DNA of 46,468 bases from Methanobacterium sp. (GTDB lineage: Archaea; Methanobacteriota; Methanobacteria; Methanobacteriales; Methanobacteriaceae). The translations under genes and the position numbers were made by a program. The notes under the pieces were generated by a model, which did not search any database, was not told where the DNA came from, and saw only the letters and a program-made list of their open reading frames with translations. Positions within the stretch are counted from its first letter, which is position 1. Every line of letters starts with the position of its first letter. The DNA is taken from the NCBI GenBank assembly GCA_003158115.1, contig PMGM01000034.1, positions 1 to 46,468 of the forward strand. The letters are read 5' to 3'. Shown here piece by piece: positions 22,528 through 32,283 of this stretch.

Positions 22528-23871
22528 ATGGTATCCTACTTTAGGGAAGATATAGAAACTTTGCCCCGTGACGAGTTAGATGGGTTGGTTGATGAACGTA
22601 TACGTTACACAGTTAAATATGCCTATGAAAATTCTCCCTATTACAGAAAATGGTTCGATAGAAATGGTGTGAACTATTATGATGTTCATAACCACGAGGA
22701 TCTGAGGGAACTTCCAATAATTTCAGGCGGTGTTATCAGAGAAAATCAACCTCCAGAAACTAATGATTTTGAATTTAAATCCACATCTTGGGGAAATGTA
22801 TTCACTATCCATGAAACAAGCGGGACTAGTGGAATTCCTAAATCATTTTTCTTAACATGGGATGATTGGAAGGCGTATGCTGAGAAGTATGCACGTGCAT
22901 TTGTATCCCAGAACTTTGGAGCTGGTGATAAGGTTGTTGTCTGCGCATCCTATGGCATGAATGTTGGGGCCAATACAATGACATTAGCAGCTCAAAAAAT
23001 CGGCATGACTATAATCCCTGAGGGTAAATGCACATTCCCTGTTCGAATTATTAAAAATTATAAGCCAACAGGTATTGTTGGTAGTGTTTTCAAACTTCTG
23101 CGCCTTGCAAGAAGAATGGAATCAGAGGGGATGAATCCTAAAGAATCCAGTATTAAAAGATTAATAGCTGGTGGTGAAAGTTTTTCAGAGGAATCTCGAA
23201 CCTTCCTCGAGGAAGTATGGAATATCCCTGTTTACAACACATACGGAAGTACTGAAGGCACCATGTGTGGAGAATGCATCAAAAAGGCAGGACTCCATGT
23301 ACCGGAGGATCTATTGCATTTGGACCTTTACGATCCAACCCTTGAAAACTTTGTTAAAGAAGGAAAGTGTGGTAGAATAGTACTAACAACTCTCTTACCA
23401 GTTGGTGGGAAAACAGGAAATCTATTAATTAACTACGATACAGACGACACAACAGTAATTGTCACAAGGGATAAATGCAAATGTGGAAGAACACATTTAC
23501 GAATATTGAATCCTCAAAGAGAATCAGAAACTGTTTGGGTGGGTGGTTTCCCATTTAACAGGGTAGATGTTGAACAAGGAGTATTCCAACGTGATAATAT
23601 GGATGGTCTCACTGGTGAATACGAGGCATTTCTATATGGTGATGCAGATGAGAGCACACTAAAAGTTAGAATGGAATGTAAGGATCCTAAGAGTTGTGAC
23701 AAAGATATGGTTGAGAACAACTTTATCAGAACCTTCCTCAAATATAAGCCTGGTCTACAGCAAGCATACATCGATGGAACTTTTCACATGATGTTTGATT
23801 TTACTGAATCAGAGGGTCTTGAATTTTACCGTATAAAGGGAAGACCGAAACGATTAGTGGACCGTCGTTGA
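22528..23871 (+). CDS. coenzyme F390 synthetase
   Basis: This 447-aa adenylate-forming enzyme is of the phenylacetate-CoA ligase type, and its sequence closely fits coenzyme F390 synthetase, which adenylylates or guanylylates coenzyme F420 and so signals oxygen or redox stress in Methanobacteriales. The AMP-binding loop is TSGTSGIPKS (residues 97-106), the A5-type motif is YNTYGSTEG, and a CxC (DKCKCGRT) lies in the C-terminal half. AGGAGG precedes the ATG. The distinction from other PaaK-like ligases rests on overall resemblance from memory; several paralogues exist in these genomes. Confidence 0.82.
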   Translation: MVSYFREDIETLPRDELDGLVDERIRYTVKYAYENSPYYRKWFDRNGVNYYDVHNHEDLRELPIISGGVIRENQPPETNDFEFKSTSWGNVFTIHETSGTSGIPKSFFLTWDDWKAYAEKYARAFVSQNFGAGDKVVVCASYGMNVGANTMTLAAQKIGMTIIPEGKCTFPVRIIKNYKPTGIVGSVFKLLRLARRMESEGMNPKESSIKRLIAGGESFSEESRTFLEEVWNIPVYNTYGSTEGTMCGECIKKAGLHVPEDLLHLDLYDPTLENFVKEGKCGRIVLTTLLPVGGKTGNLLINYDTDDTTVIVTRDKCKCGRTHLRILNPQRESETVWVGGFPFNRVDVEQGVFQRDNMDGLTGEYEAFLYGDADESTLKVRMECKDPKSCDKDMVENNFIRTFLKYKPGLQQAYIDGTFHMMFDFTESEGLEFYRIKGRPKRLVDRR

Positions 23872-24054
23872 ATCTAATGATAGATAAAATAATTTCATAT
23901 TCTTGAATAACATTTAAGAATATTAAATATCATTGTATATGGAAATACCAACAAATCCAATTCGATTATAAAACCATTGTTGGAGTACTTATCATCTAGA
24001 GACTTAATTATTATAAAATTTCATTTTCATAAAGGAATAATAGGAGAAAAGCCA

Positions 24055-25308
24055 ATGTTAAACGCTGAAACATATGTAACTGAAGATAAAGGAATCGGAG
24101 GTAAGATAAGAACCAAATATGAAGATTTCTATGTAGAAGAAATACCTGAACATCTTCCAAGTGGAACAGGTCCAAATACATGGCTTTTAATTGAAAAAAT
24201 TGGAAGGAACACACTCGATGTTGTGTTAGATATTGCAAAAGAGATGAAGATCAGTCGTAAAAGAATGGGATTTGCGGGCATGAAAGACAAATCTGCACTT
24301 ACAAAGCAGTGGTTATGTGTCTCAAACAGTGAAACATCTGATCTTGAAGGTCTTGAAGATAAACTGTACAATGTAAAAATTTTAGATATCAAACAGAACG
24401 AGAAGAAGCTTAGAATTGGACAGCTTATAGGTAACAAATTCAAAATTTTAATCAGAGATACAGATGATCCAGAAAACGATGTAGAAATAGCAAATAATGT
24501 TCTAAATCAACTTGAAATATTTGGTGTTCCTAATTACTTTGGATGGCAGAGGTTTGGAAAAAACAGATCAAATACCCATCGAGTAGGTGAATTCTTGGTT
24601 CATAACGATATAAAAGGTGCTGTTGATTCATATATAGGAAATCCCTATGATGGGGAGAAGAATCATATTAAAGCTGCCAGATCATTTTATGATGATGGTG
24701 AATTGGAAGAGGCATACGAAAGCATGCCTTCAGGAATGCGTTATGAAAAGATGATGCTTAGAGAACTCATTAAACAAATGAGAAAAAAGGGAGAACTTGA
24801 TGAAAAATCGTATAGAATAGCCCTTGAAAGTCTTCCAAAACCTTTAAAAAGAATGTTTATACATGCTTATCAGTCTTACCTATTTAATAAAGCAGTCAGT
24901 GAAAGATCAAAACTTGGAATAAACAAATATGTTGAAGGGGATATAATAATTGATAACGAAGAACACATAGTCCACGAATTTGATCTAAACGATATAAATA
25001 GGCGGATAGAAGAATTTGAAGTACATCCAACAGCACCATTATACGGTACCAAAGTACCACTTGCAGGTGGAGTTGTGGGTGAATTAGAACAAAAGGTTCT
25101 TGATGAAGAGGGAATTAAACTAGAAGATTTTGAATGTCCAAAAACTCCTAGATTGGGAAGTCACGGACTTAGAAGGGCTTTAAGGTTTAAAATATGGGAT
25201 GTATCTGCTGTTAAAACTTCAGAAGGAATTATTACCGAGTTTTCAATTCCAAAGGGTTGTTATGCAACAGCTGTACTCCGAGAGGTAATGAAAGAAGATG
25301 TTTATTGA
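24055..25308 (+). CDS. truD: tRNA pseudouridine(13) synthase TruD
   Basis: TruD isomerises uridine 13 of tRNAs (and U35 of some tRNA-Tyr in archaea). The 417-aa protein has the TruD motif [17 protein letters not shown] with catalytic Asp78, [13 protein letters not shown], and the archaeal/eukaryotic C-terminal motif [15 protein letters not shown] 24055 follows TAGGAG and begins [20 protein letters not shown], which resembles the family start; the longer in-frame reading upstream (from 23977) is not conserved. It stands alone. Confidence 0.94.
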   Translation: MLNAETYVTEDKGIGGKIRTKYEDFYVEEIPEHLPSGTGPNTWLLIEKIGRNTLDVVLDIAKEMKISRKRMGFAGMKDKSALTKQWLCVSNSETSDLEGLEDKLYNVKILDIKQNEKKLRIGQLIGNKFKILIRDTDDPENDVEIANNVLNQLEIFGVPNYFGWQRFGKNRSNTHRVGEFLVHNDIKGAVDSYIGNPYDGEKNHIKAARSFYDDGELEEAYESMPSGMRYEKMMLRELIKQMRKKGELDEKSYRIALESLPKPLKRMFIHAYQSYLFNKAVSERSKLGINKYVEGDIIIDNEEHIVHEFDLNDINRRIEEFEVHPTAPLYGTKVPLAGGVVGELEQKVLDEEGIKLEDFECPKTPRLGSHGLRRALRFKIWDVSAVKTSEGIITEFSIPKGCYATAVLREVMKEDVY

Positions 25309-25416
25309 TTAATAAAAAAAATTATATAAAATATTGTACCCAACATGGAACACTTTAAAAAAAATTCTAAAAAATAGAAGTAAATTCTTTCTTTTATTCT
25401 TTTCCAAAATTTATAA

Positions 25417-25560
25417 TTATTCAGCGTACTTTTCAGGATCGTTTTCAAACTGTTTTTTGCATCCGGGTGCACAGAAATAATATTTCTTACCTTTATATTC
25501 GCTTACCCATTTAGCACTCTTTTCATCTACATCCATTTTACATATAGGATCCACTGCCAT
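25417..25560 (-). CDS. YHS-domain metal-binding mini-protein, 47 aa
   Basis: A 47-aa protein too short for usual gene finders. It starts MAVDPICKMDVDEKSAKWV and has YYFCAPGCKKQFENDPEKYA, the complete YHS (TRASH-like) domain with Cys7 near the N-terminus and CxxxC at FCAPGC; these typically bind copper or other soft metals. The ATG follows a strong GGAAGGTGAT site. It lies on the same strand as the copA gene about 1.3 kb upstream, with a decayed gene between, so a role in copper handling is plausible. YHS proteins are often found fused to or near copper ATPases; that this one serves CopA is inference. Confidence 0.85.
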   Translation of the reverse strand: MAVDPICKMDVDEKSAKWVSEYKGKKYYFCAPGCKKQFENDPEKYAE

Positions 25561-25968
25561 GTTATCACCTTCCAGATAAGTCATTAAAAATCTAATTTTT
25601 GATCAATTATATTCTATCACTAATGTGATTTAATTTTTTCTACAATATCATATTAAACAAATTAATAGTATTAATTACCATTTATAGTTTATTAATATTT
25701 TATTTCCAGTGGAATAACTGCTTTTTGATGATTTCTTGATTCAAGGCTATCAGTATCATCCATAGATATATAAATCATAATAAAACTCCTGTAGGTTTTT
25801 ATTTAAATATTTTGAAATTATTAACTGAAATCACTCACGATCATTAATTATAATTAGGAAAATAAATCTCTTGTGATTAATTATAACTGATAAATATTAC
25901 CATTATTAAACATTTTTAAACATACCATTGGAATTTGATGAGGATAATATAATTTAAAATCATTTAGA
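25561..25968. other. intergenic stretch with a gene remnant
   Basis: AT-rich spacer between the YHS gene and the broken FmdE-like gene. It holds the 28-codon TiaS-like remnant at 25692-25778 and nothing else I can support. Confidence 0.5.
25692..25778 (-). pseudogene. N-terminal remnant of a TiaS-like gene
   Basis: A 28-codon frame with an AGGAG ribosome binding site begins MIYISMDDTDSLESRNHQ and stops after ten more residues. DDTDSLESR is the ATP-binding signature of the TiaS-like family, normally followed by GTG and 200 or more residues. The rest of the gene is absent downstream, so this is a 5' fragment. It may be related to the broken TiaS-like gene at 1053-1756, but the sequences differ, so it is not a recent duplicate. 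Confidence 0.5.
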
Positions 25969-26551
25969 TTAAAAATTATAAAATTTCTGATCATTGCACC
26001 ATTTGCAGATGATTTCGTTTTCATCTTGAACAAATGATTCACCACAGGCACTGCAAATTGCAATTTTCTTTTTAGATCTTATGGGCACGCGTAAATCTAT
26101 AAAATACCAGCTATAAACACCACCATCTTCTTTTAATAGTTCATTTATAGCATCTTCATGGGAAATTTTAGCTTCATTCATATACCATACATGGAATAAA
26201 GGATACTTAATGGTTTTTTCGAGGTCAACTACAATTCGAATACCTTTAACAGTTTCACCGGGATTTCCTGTTTATTAACAGTTACTGCCATCTTTCCATG
26301 ATCAATGATATTCAAACCATTGTTTCCAAGGGTACATCCACAGATTATTTGAAATGGATCTGGAATACATTTTTAGTTTCGCAGGTTACGTAAATCCGTT
26401 CACCTTCTTTTATGTCCAACAATTTTTTGGCAAGATTAAGCATTTCAAGACCAACGAATGTTCCTGTACTAAGATACCCATGGAACGGGATTATTTTTTC
26501 TATTTGTGCCAATAAAACTGGATCCTCTATTTCAAGTTGAAGATCGTTCAT
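25969..26551 (-). pseudogene. FmdE-family protein with zinc ribbon, two frameshifts
   Basis: Joining three frames gives a 194-aa protein with the FmdE architecture: IIPFHGYLSTGTFVGLEML near the N-terminus (usual form FHGHLCPG), GCTLGNNGLNIIDHGKMAVT in the middle, KYPLFHVWYMNEAKISHEDA, and a C-terminal zinc ribbon ICSACGESF...IICKWC. Frame breaks lie at 26370-26374 (A5 run on the coding strand) and 26260-26262 (C3 run); each is repaired by one added base. FmdE proteins accompany molybdenum formylmethanofuran dehydrogenase, but many paralogues are unlinked and of unknown role. The usual His-x-His-x-Cys is HGYLST here, so the metal cysteine of the N-terminal motif is also missing, which supports real decay. 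Confidence 0.7.
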
Positions 26552-26851
26552 GAATTACACCCTTTTTATTAACAATCATTTCTAAATAAGATTATTCAAA
26601 TTAATTACAATAAAAGATGCAAGGGGCTTTGTAACCAACTCTATCATGATTCCAATTTTTTGGTGATCTACTGGTAATATAATATGAATTGGTAAAAAGC
26701 CCCGAAAATACATCTATTTAACGTTTTTTTCATTTCTTATGTTATTTAACTAAAGTAATACTTCTCTAAAATATAATATTTATGCTTGTAGTATTTAGTT
26801 AACGATATGTATATATAAACATGTCGAAATGAGTATTAAAAAAATAAAATT
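26552..26851. other. intergenic region with a structured element and a possible minus-strand promoter
   Basis: This 300-bp region lies between copA and the FmdE-like gene. It holds the inverted-repeat element at 26623-26703. On the minus strand, TTTATATA (26812-26819) could be a TATA box, giving a transcript leader of some 230 nt for the FmdE-like gene that would include the element. Confidence 0.4.
26623..26703. repeat. 81-bp element with paired ends and an internal hairpin
   Basis: GGGGCTTT (26623-26630) pairs perfectly with AAAGCCCC (26696-26703); one step inward ACCAA (26634-26638) pairs with TTGGT (26689-26693). Inside, ATCA...CCAA-TTTT-TTGG-TGAT (about 26643-26666) forms its own hairpin. 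GC-rich ends in an AT-rich spacer stand out. It may be a small MITE-like element or a folded RNA leader; no clear target-site duplication flanks it. Confidence 0.5.
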
Positions 26852-29296
26852 TTATTTAGATCTGTTTGCCACTAATTTTTTAGCCGGAGGAATATATCCC
26901 TTTAACATCAACGAAAGACTTATAACTGTCACTGAGCTTAATGCCATTGCTAGTCCTGCATATTCCGGTCTGAAAGTAATACCGAAAGGATGATACAGAA
27001 TTCCAGCAGCTACGGGTATCAATATTACATTGTAAGCAAAGGCCCAGAATAGGTTTTGTTTTATACGACCCATGACTTTCTTAGATATTTGAATCCCTGC
27101 AACAGAATCCATTAAATCATCTTTGATAAGCACTATGTCTCCACTTTCAATAGCAATATCAGTACCGCTTCCTATTGCTATTCCGACATCTGATTGTGCG
27201 AGTGCTGGTGCATCATTTATACCATCTCCAACAAATGCAACGACTTCTCCCTCATTTTGTAAACGTTTAACCTCTTCAGATTTGTCTTGAGGAAGTACCT
27301 CAGAAATTATCTTTTCAATTCCAACCTGGGATGCAATTGCCTGTGCAGTTCTTGCATTGTCGCCTGTGATCATAGCTACCTTAAGTCCCATTTGTTTAAG
27401 TCCACTGATTGCATCGACAGTACTATCTTTCAATGTATCTGCAACAGCAATAATACATGATAATTTACCATCAATTCCCATTAAAATCACAGTTTTTCCT
27501 TGATTTTCCAGTTGTAATATACTCTCTTCTACTTGACTTGATATCTCAATATTCTTGTCAGAAAAAAGTAATCTGTTGCCAATTATAATTTCTCTTTCAT
27601 TGACTGTGGCTTTTACACCCTTCCCACCAAAACTATTGAATTCATCTATTTTTTGAAGATCTAATCCCTCTTTCTTAGCTTTTTGAACTATTGCATCGGC
27701 AAGGGGGTGCTCTGAACTAGCTTCTACACTTGCAGCATATTTTAGAACTTCGGTTTCTTCCATTTCATATGCGACAATATCTGTAACTTCTGGTTTGCCC
27801 ATGGTAAGTGTTCCTGTCTTATCAAAAAGTATGGTGGTTAATTTTTCAGAAATTTCTAATGCTTCCCCATTTTTAACCAGAATACCAAATTCCGCACCTC
27901 TTCCTATCCCTACTGTAACTGCTGTAGGTGTTGCAAGGCCGAGTGCACATGGGCAGGCCACAACAAGGATTGATATTAAAACAGTTACACCGAATAGTAA
28001 TGTGCTTCCAAAAACAAAGTACCAGAGTATGAATGAAACTATTGCAATGGTAAGAATAGTTGGTATAAAATAAGTCACAGCTTTATCAGCTATTCTCTGT
28101 ACAGGTGGTTTAGATCCTTGTGCAGATTCAACAAGATTAATAATCTGTGCCAATACAGTATCTTTTCCAATTCTAGCTGCTTTGAACTTTAATGCACCAT
28201 TTTTATTTATGGTTCCACCAACAACATTTTTCCCCTTGTCTTTGAGTACTGGAATTGGTTCGCCGGTGATTGCGGATTCATCAACGTAACTCTCACCCGA
28301 AACAACTTCACCGTCTGCTGGAATCTTCTCACCAGGTTTTACAATGACTATATCATTAATTTCAACATCTTCGATAGGTATCTTAACTTCACCACCATCT
28401 CTAAAAATTGTGGCTGTTTTTGGTTGCATACCAACCAATTTTTTTATGGCTGTTGATGTCCTGCCCTTTGCACGGGCTTCTAGGTAACGTCCAAGCATTA
28501 AAAATCCTGCAAGCATCAGAGCAGTCTCATAGAATATAAACTGTGGTGTTAGAAATATACTGAACGTACCAAGAACGCTTGAAACAAATGCAACTCCAAT
28601 ACCCATTGAATACATTACATCCATATCAAGATTCTTATTTTTAAGAGAACGGTAAGCTGCGTTAAAGATTGGATAACTTACATAAATAAAAGGGAGTATA
28701 GCTACTAAAAGTAGGAAGTATGGGGTGTAAATGGGTGTTGGTATATTGGTTAACATTATTATCATAAGTGGAATTCCAAAACCGAATGCAACCAAAATTC
28801 TGTTTCGTTTACCATTTAGATCCTTTCTTCTAATTTCCTCCTCATGATCCGATGTTTCTTCACCTTCAACTCCAAGGTATTGATAACCAAGATCGACTAT
28901 TGCATTTTTAAAATCACCAATACCTGTCATTTTAGGGTTATATGTTACATATGCCTTTTCAGATGCTAAATTAACGTTTACATGACTAACTCCATCTACC
29001 TTAGTAAGTACGTCTTCAATAGCTTTGACACACATTGCACAGCTCATATCCCCAATTTTGATGACTATTTGGTCGTTTATGACTTCATAACCCGCGTCTT
29101 CAACCGATTCCTCTAATCTGGGCAGTTTAAGTTTAGCGGGGTCGTATTCAATTATCGCTTCTTCAGTTCCAAGATTTACATGGGCTTTATCAACCCCATC
29201 AAGGTTTTGCAATGATTTTTCTACGTTGAGTGCGCATGATGCACAGTTCATACCAGAAATTTTTATGTTAGCGTTCTTTTTGGGTTTATCTACCAT
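26852..29296 (-). CDS. copA: copper-translocating P1B-type ATPase CopA
   Basis: An 814-aa P1B ATPase that exports Cu(I). Two N-terminal heavy-metal-binding domains carry GMNCASC (residues 15-21) and DMSCAMC (83-89). The transmembrane CPC motif ([13 protein letters not shown]), the TGE actuator (ITGEPIPV), the phosphorylation motif [16 protein letters not shown] (HP motif) and [14 protein letters not shown] are intact. Eight membrane segments are expected. Upstream, only 38 nt separate it from the amidohydrolase gene, so it may be cotranscribed; a YHS metal protein lies downstream on the same strand. The CPC motif with HP and the tandem CxxC domains favours Cu(I) over zinc or cadmium. Confidence 0.95.
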   Translation of the reverse strand: MVDKPKKNANIKISGMNCASCALNVEKSLQNLDGVDKAHVNLGTEEAIIEYDPAKLKLPRLEESVEDAGYEVINDQIVIKIGDMSCAMCVKAIEDVLTKVDGVSHVNVNLASEKAYVTYNPKMTGIGDFKNAIVDLGYQYLGVEGEETSDHEEEIRRKDLNGKRNRILVAFGFGIPLMIIMLTNIPTPIYTPYFLLLVAILPFIYVSYPIFNAAYRSLKNKNLDMDVMYSMGIGVAFVSSVLGTFSIFLTPQFIFYETALMLAGFLMLGRYLEARAKGRTSTAIKKLVGMQPKTATIFRDGGEVKIPIEDVEINDIVIVKPGEKIPADGEVVSGESYVDESAITGEPIPVLKDKGKNVVGGTINKNGALKFKAARIGKDTVLAQIINLVESAQGSKPPVQRIADKAVTYFIPTILTIAIVSFILWYFVFGSTLLFGVTVLISILVVACPCALGLATPTAVTVGIGRGAEFGILVKNGEALEISEKLTTILFDKTGTLTMGKPEVTDIVAYEMEETEVLKYAASVEASSEHPLADAIVQKAKKEGLDLQKIDEFNSFGGKGVKATVNEREIIIGNRLLFSDKNIEISSQVEESILQLENQGKTVILMGIDGKLSCIIAVADTLKDSTVDAISGLKQMGLKVAMITGDNARTAQAIASQVGIEKIISEVLPQDKSEEVKRLQNEGEVVAFVGDGINDAPALAQSDVGIAIGSGTDIAIESGDIVLIKDDLMDSVAGIQISKKVMGRIKQNLFWAFAYNVILIPVAAGILYHPFGITFRPEYAGLAMALSSVTVISLSLMLKGYIPPAKKLVANRSK

Positions 29297-29334
29297 ATGA
29301 AATCTCCCTAAATATTGAAATTATATTTTAAACC

Positions 29335-30573
29335 TTAAATGAGATTTTTAACTATTTTACCGTCTTTCATTACCATTAATATATTATCTGGATTTCCAAG
29401 TGATTTTATATCTTTTAAAGGATCATCTTTGCTTATAACCAGATCTGCTAGCTTATTTTCTTCTAATGTACCTATTTTATCTTCCCAACCTAGACTCTCT
29501 GCTGCCATTTTAGTACCGGCAATTATAGCTTCCATTGGGTCCATCCCAATATCAACCAAATACCCCAACTCCTCAAGGTTACGTCCGTGAGGTACAACCC
29601 CGGAATCTGTGCCCATCACTATTTTCACGCCGGCATTGTAAGCTTTTTTCATATTATTTTCATGAATCCCTTCCATTCGTATGGAATCGTCACGGCTCCA
29701 ATCTGGGATATCTGATGTTTCATCTAGAGCACGTTTTTTGTTTATTTTCATAGCTATTAATGTGGGAACCAGATAAGTCCCTTTGGATAACATAAGGCCT
29801 ATACATTCATCATCAATACAAGTGCCGTGTTCTATTGAGTTCATCCCAGCCTTAACAGCATTTATTAATCCCTGCTTTCCATGTGCATGAGCAAAGACTT
29901 GTAACTTCCGATATCTTGCCTCCTCAACAATAACATCTAACTCTTCTGGTGTGAATTGTGGATATTCTGGATGATCATTTGCACTTATAATTCCTCCAGT
30001 GACCATAACTTTAATAACCCCTGCACCGGCTCTCATAATTTTTCTAACAGTTTTCCTAACTTCTTCTGGACCATCAGCAATTCCATCTGGATATCCCGGA
30101 TACATTGGTTTAATGTCAAATCCTGAATTAAGCATGAAATCAAAATGACCACCAGTAATTGATAGGGGTGATATTGAAATTTGCATTCGCGGACCAATTA
30201 TAATCCCCTTTTCTACAGCAAGCTTAATACCTACATCTGCAAGACCAGCATCTCTTACAGTTGTGACTCCTGCATTAAGTGTGCGCTCCATACGTTCGAT
30301 GGCATTATAGAAATATAATGAAAGTGGAGTGTATATGGTTTCTTCTCTTCCAAAGCTTTCGGTCATGAGATGTACATGAGCATCTATAAAACCTGGTAGT
30401 ATGAAACCTCCTTTTGCATCTAAAGTATAAACAGTTGTATCTGGAATTTTAATAGAACCTTCAGGCCCTACAGCCACTATAATATCATCCTCAATTAATA
30501 CAGCAGCATTTTTTATTGGAGTTCCTCCAGTACCGTTTATCAGAGTTCCATTATTAATTAAAGTGTATGACAT
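29335..30573 (-). CDS. amidohydrolase-family protein (imidazolonepropionase/prolidase-like)
   Basis: A 412-aa metal-dependent amidohydrolase of the COG1228 type. GFIDAHVHL gives the HxH motif; VIKVMVTGGI holds the likely carboxylated Lys; VFAHAHGKQG and SIEHGTCID carry the other metal-binding histidines; IVMGTDSGV has the catalytic Asp; and LGWEDKIGTLEENKLADLVI is the usual end. Members include Xaa-Arg or Xaa-Pro dipeptidases; the substrate is not clear here. ATG 30573 follows GGATGGTGG and starts MSYTLINNGTLINGTGG; the longer reading from TTG 30603 is not supported. It precedes copA by 38 nt. Confidence 0.85.
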   Translation of the reverse strand: MSYTLINNGTLINGTGGTPIKNAAVLIEDDIIVAVGPEGSIKIPDTTVYTLDAKGGFILPGFIDAHVHLMTESFGREETIYTPLSLYFYNAIERMERTLNAGVTTVRDAGLADVGIKLAVEKGIIIGPRMQISISPLSITGGHFDFMLNSGFDIKPMYPGYPDGIADGPEEVRKTVRKIMRAGAGVIKVMVTGGIISANDHPEYPQFTPEELDVIVEEARYRKLQVFAHAHGKQGLINAVKAGMNSIEHGTCIDDECIGLMLSKGTYLVPTLIAMKINKKRALDETSDIPDWSRDDSIRMEGIHENNMKKAYNAGVKIVMGTDSGVVPHGRNLEELGYLVDIGMDPMEAIIAGTKMAAESLGWEDKIGTLEENKLADLVISKDDPLKDIKSLGNPDNILMVMKDGKIVKNLI

Positions 30574-30879
30574 GTCCCACCATCCTATTTCTAATATTAA
30601 CAATTGTTATATATGTGCTTTTTTTATTTTATAATTATGTTCAAATAAACTCTATATTACTATAATTCTGATTTTTTTCCTTAATGTAATTTTAATTAAT
30701 ACGAAAGAAATTTAAAATAAAATTATTAATCTTAATTAAATCTTAAATTTATGATAAAATAATTAGTATCAATACCTATCTTAAGATATATGAATTATAT
30801 TAAATACAAAGTGGATTTATTATGTTGTAGTTAATAATGATTATTTTAATCTATGATTGAGAAGAAAAGGAGGAGTTAT
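30574..30879. other. AT-rich divergent intergenic region
   Basis: Spacer between the divergent amidohydrolase and DUF5518 genes, with no gene or repeat that I can support. It ends with the AAAGGAGGAG ribosome binding site of the next gene. Confidence 0.45.
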
Positions 30880-31269
30880 ATGGTTGACTGGGGAACTATA
30901 ATACTTGGATTTATCCTTTCAATAATTTTTGCAGGCATATTTGCTATAATTATCCCTATTTGGGGCGGAATATTAGGGCTACTTTTAGCTGGAATGGTTG
31001 TGGGATACATGGTAGGTGGGGATGCAATAAATGGGGCAATAAATGGTGCTCTTGCAGGAGTTTTTGGAGCATTAATATTTTCATTACTCCTTTTAATAGC
31101 TGGAACATTAATATTGGGGATTGTAGGTTTCGCTGCAGCTACTGTTACTTCTTTCATTATCCTAATAGGATTTGTAGGGGTAATGTTAATCATGGCGGTT
31201 GGTGGGGCTATAGGTTCAATAGTGAAAGACGAACCAGAAGTGAGAGTTATAGAATATAGGGGTCCATAA
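30880..31269 (+). CDS. DUF5518-like membrane protein (first of three)
   Basis: A 129-aa glycine-rich integral membrane protein with about four hydrophobic segments, starting [15 protein letters not shown] and containing [26 protein letters not shown], the kind of Gly-rich loop seen in the methanobacterial DUF5518 family. AAAGGAGGAG precedes ATG 30880. It is followed on the same strand by two similar proteins. Function unknown; the family is abundant in Methanobacteriales membranes. Confidence 0.75.
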   Translation: MVDWGTIILGFILSIIFAGIFAIIIPIWGGILGLLLAGMVVGYMVGGDAINGAINGALAGVFGALIFSLLLLIAGTLILGIVGFAAATVTSFIILIGFVGVMLIMAVGGAIGSIVKDEPEVRVIEYRGP

Positions 31270-31351
31270 TCCTATTTTTGTTCACTTAACTTAGGAGTAA
31301 CTTTAAAGTATTGGATAATCATAAATGATTGTAAAATTTGGTAGGAGAAAA

Positions 31352-31759
31352 ATGATAGATAAAAAATCAGTTATTATAGGATTAATAATATCAGTAGTGC
31401 TAGTTGTATCTTTGGGTTATGTGGCAGTAGCAGGGCCATTTATAGGGGTTTTAATAGGAGCCCTGATTGCATCGTACTTAGCTAACAACAAAAATCGGTT
31501 AAAAGTTGTGGAATCAGCACTTCAAGGAATAATTGTTGGAATATTTACTGGTGTGGTTCAGATTTTGATACTATATGTTAAATCTGGATTTGCAGAAAAT
31601 ATTGCAGGAATTTTAATGATTGGTGCCGGAGTAATAATTGGAGCTTATATTATTATTGGTGCACTTGGAGGTCTAGTTGGAACTTTACTTAATATTAAAT
31701 TTGGGAAATCGTATAAAAGATCTGATATGGAATTAGAAGATCAATCTGAACAACAATAA
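31352..31759 (+). CDS. DUF5518-like membrane protein (second of three)
   Basis: A 135-aa membrane protein with four predicted segments: MIDKKSVIIGLIISVVL, AVAGPFIGVLIGALIASYLANN, ESALQGIIVGIFTGVVQI and GAGVIIGAYIIIGALGGLVG. It is followed by a short charged tail. GTAGGAG precedes ATG 31352. The order of segments matches its neighbours and it appears to be a diverged paralogue. Function unknown. Confidence 0.7.
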   Translation: MIDKKSVIIGLIISVVLVVSLGYVAVAGPFIGVLIGALIASYLANNKNRLKVVESALQGIIVGIFTGVVQILILYVKSGFAENIAGILMIGAGVIIGAYIIIGALGGLVGTLLNIKFGKSYKRSDMELEDQSEQQ

Positions 31760-31776
31760 ATTAAATGGGTGATAGA

Positions 31777-32205
31777 ATGACTGATTGGAAAGCTATTGGA
31801 ATAGGCGCACTTGTAAATGCAGTTTTGACCATGGTATTAACACTTGTTTTATTCCCTCTCTTCTTTTTAGGTCCTGTAATAGGTGGTTTCATGGCTACCT
31901 ATCTATCACGAGAGAATATAGGTTTTATAGGTAATCCAACAGGAGGAGCTGCTGATGGTGCGGTAGCAGGAGTAATAGGTGGTCTTGTTATTGGATTAAT
32001 TTTTATTTTAGGATTTGGTGCATTAAGTGCAATTATAGGTCTCATATTTACACAGATTGGAGCTGTAGCAGGTACAATTACACTGATCACAGGATTATTC
32101 ATCACTTTTGTCACTGTTATTATTGGTGGATTGTTTGGTGCTATAGGGGGAGTAATTGGACTTTCAGTAAGAGAAAAGGAATCAGTGAAGATAGAATTCC
32201 ATTAA
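31777..32205 (+). CDS. DUF5518-like membrane protein (third of three)
   Basis: A 142-aa membrane protein starting MTDWKAIGIGALVNAVLTM, with LGPVIGGFMATYLS, GNPTGGAADGAVAGVIGGLVIG and a C-terminal GGLFGAIGGVIGLSVREKE. The Gly-rich second loop (NPTGGAADGAVAG) is the counterpart of [14 protein letters not shown] in the first gene. GGGTGATAG precedes ATG 31777, which I prefer to the upstream ATG 31765. It lies 17 nt after the second gene, so the two share a transcript. Function unknown. Confidence 0.75.
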   Translation: MTDWKAIGIGALVNAVLTMVLTLVLFPLFFLGPVIGGFMATYLSRENIGFIGNPTGGAADGAVAGVIGGLVIGLIFILGFGALSAIIGLIFTQIGAVAGTITLITGLFITFVTVIIGGLFGAIGGVIGLSVREKESVKIEFH

Positions 32206-32283
32206 TTCTATTTAATACTTTTGAAATATACATAATTTGAACATTTTTTTAGTATTTAATTAAAATAAACACATTCTGATTAT

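Noticed and set aside
26623..26703. Full insertion sequence from the paired ends
   Set aside because: The 81 bp between the ends cannot encode a transposase and no clear target-site duplication flanks it.
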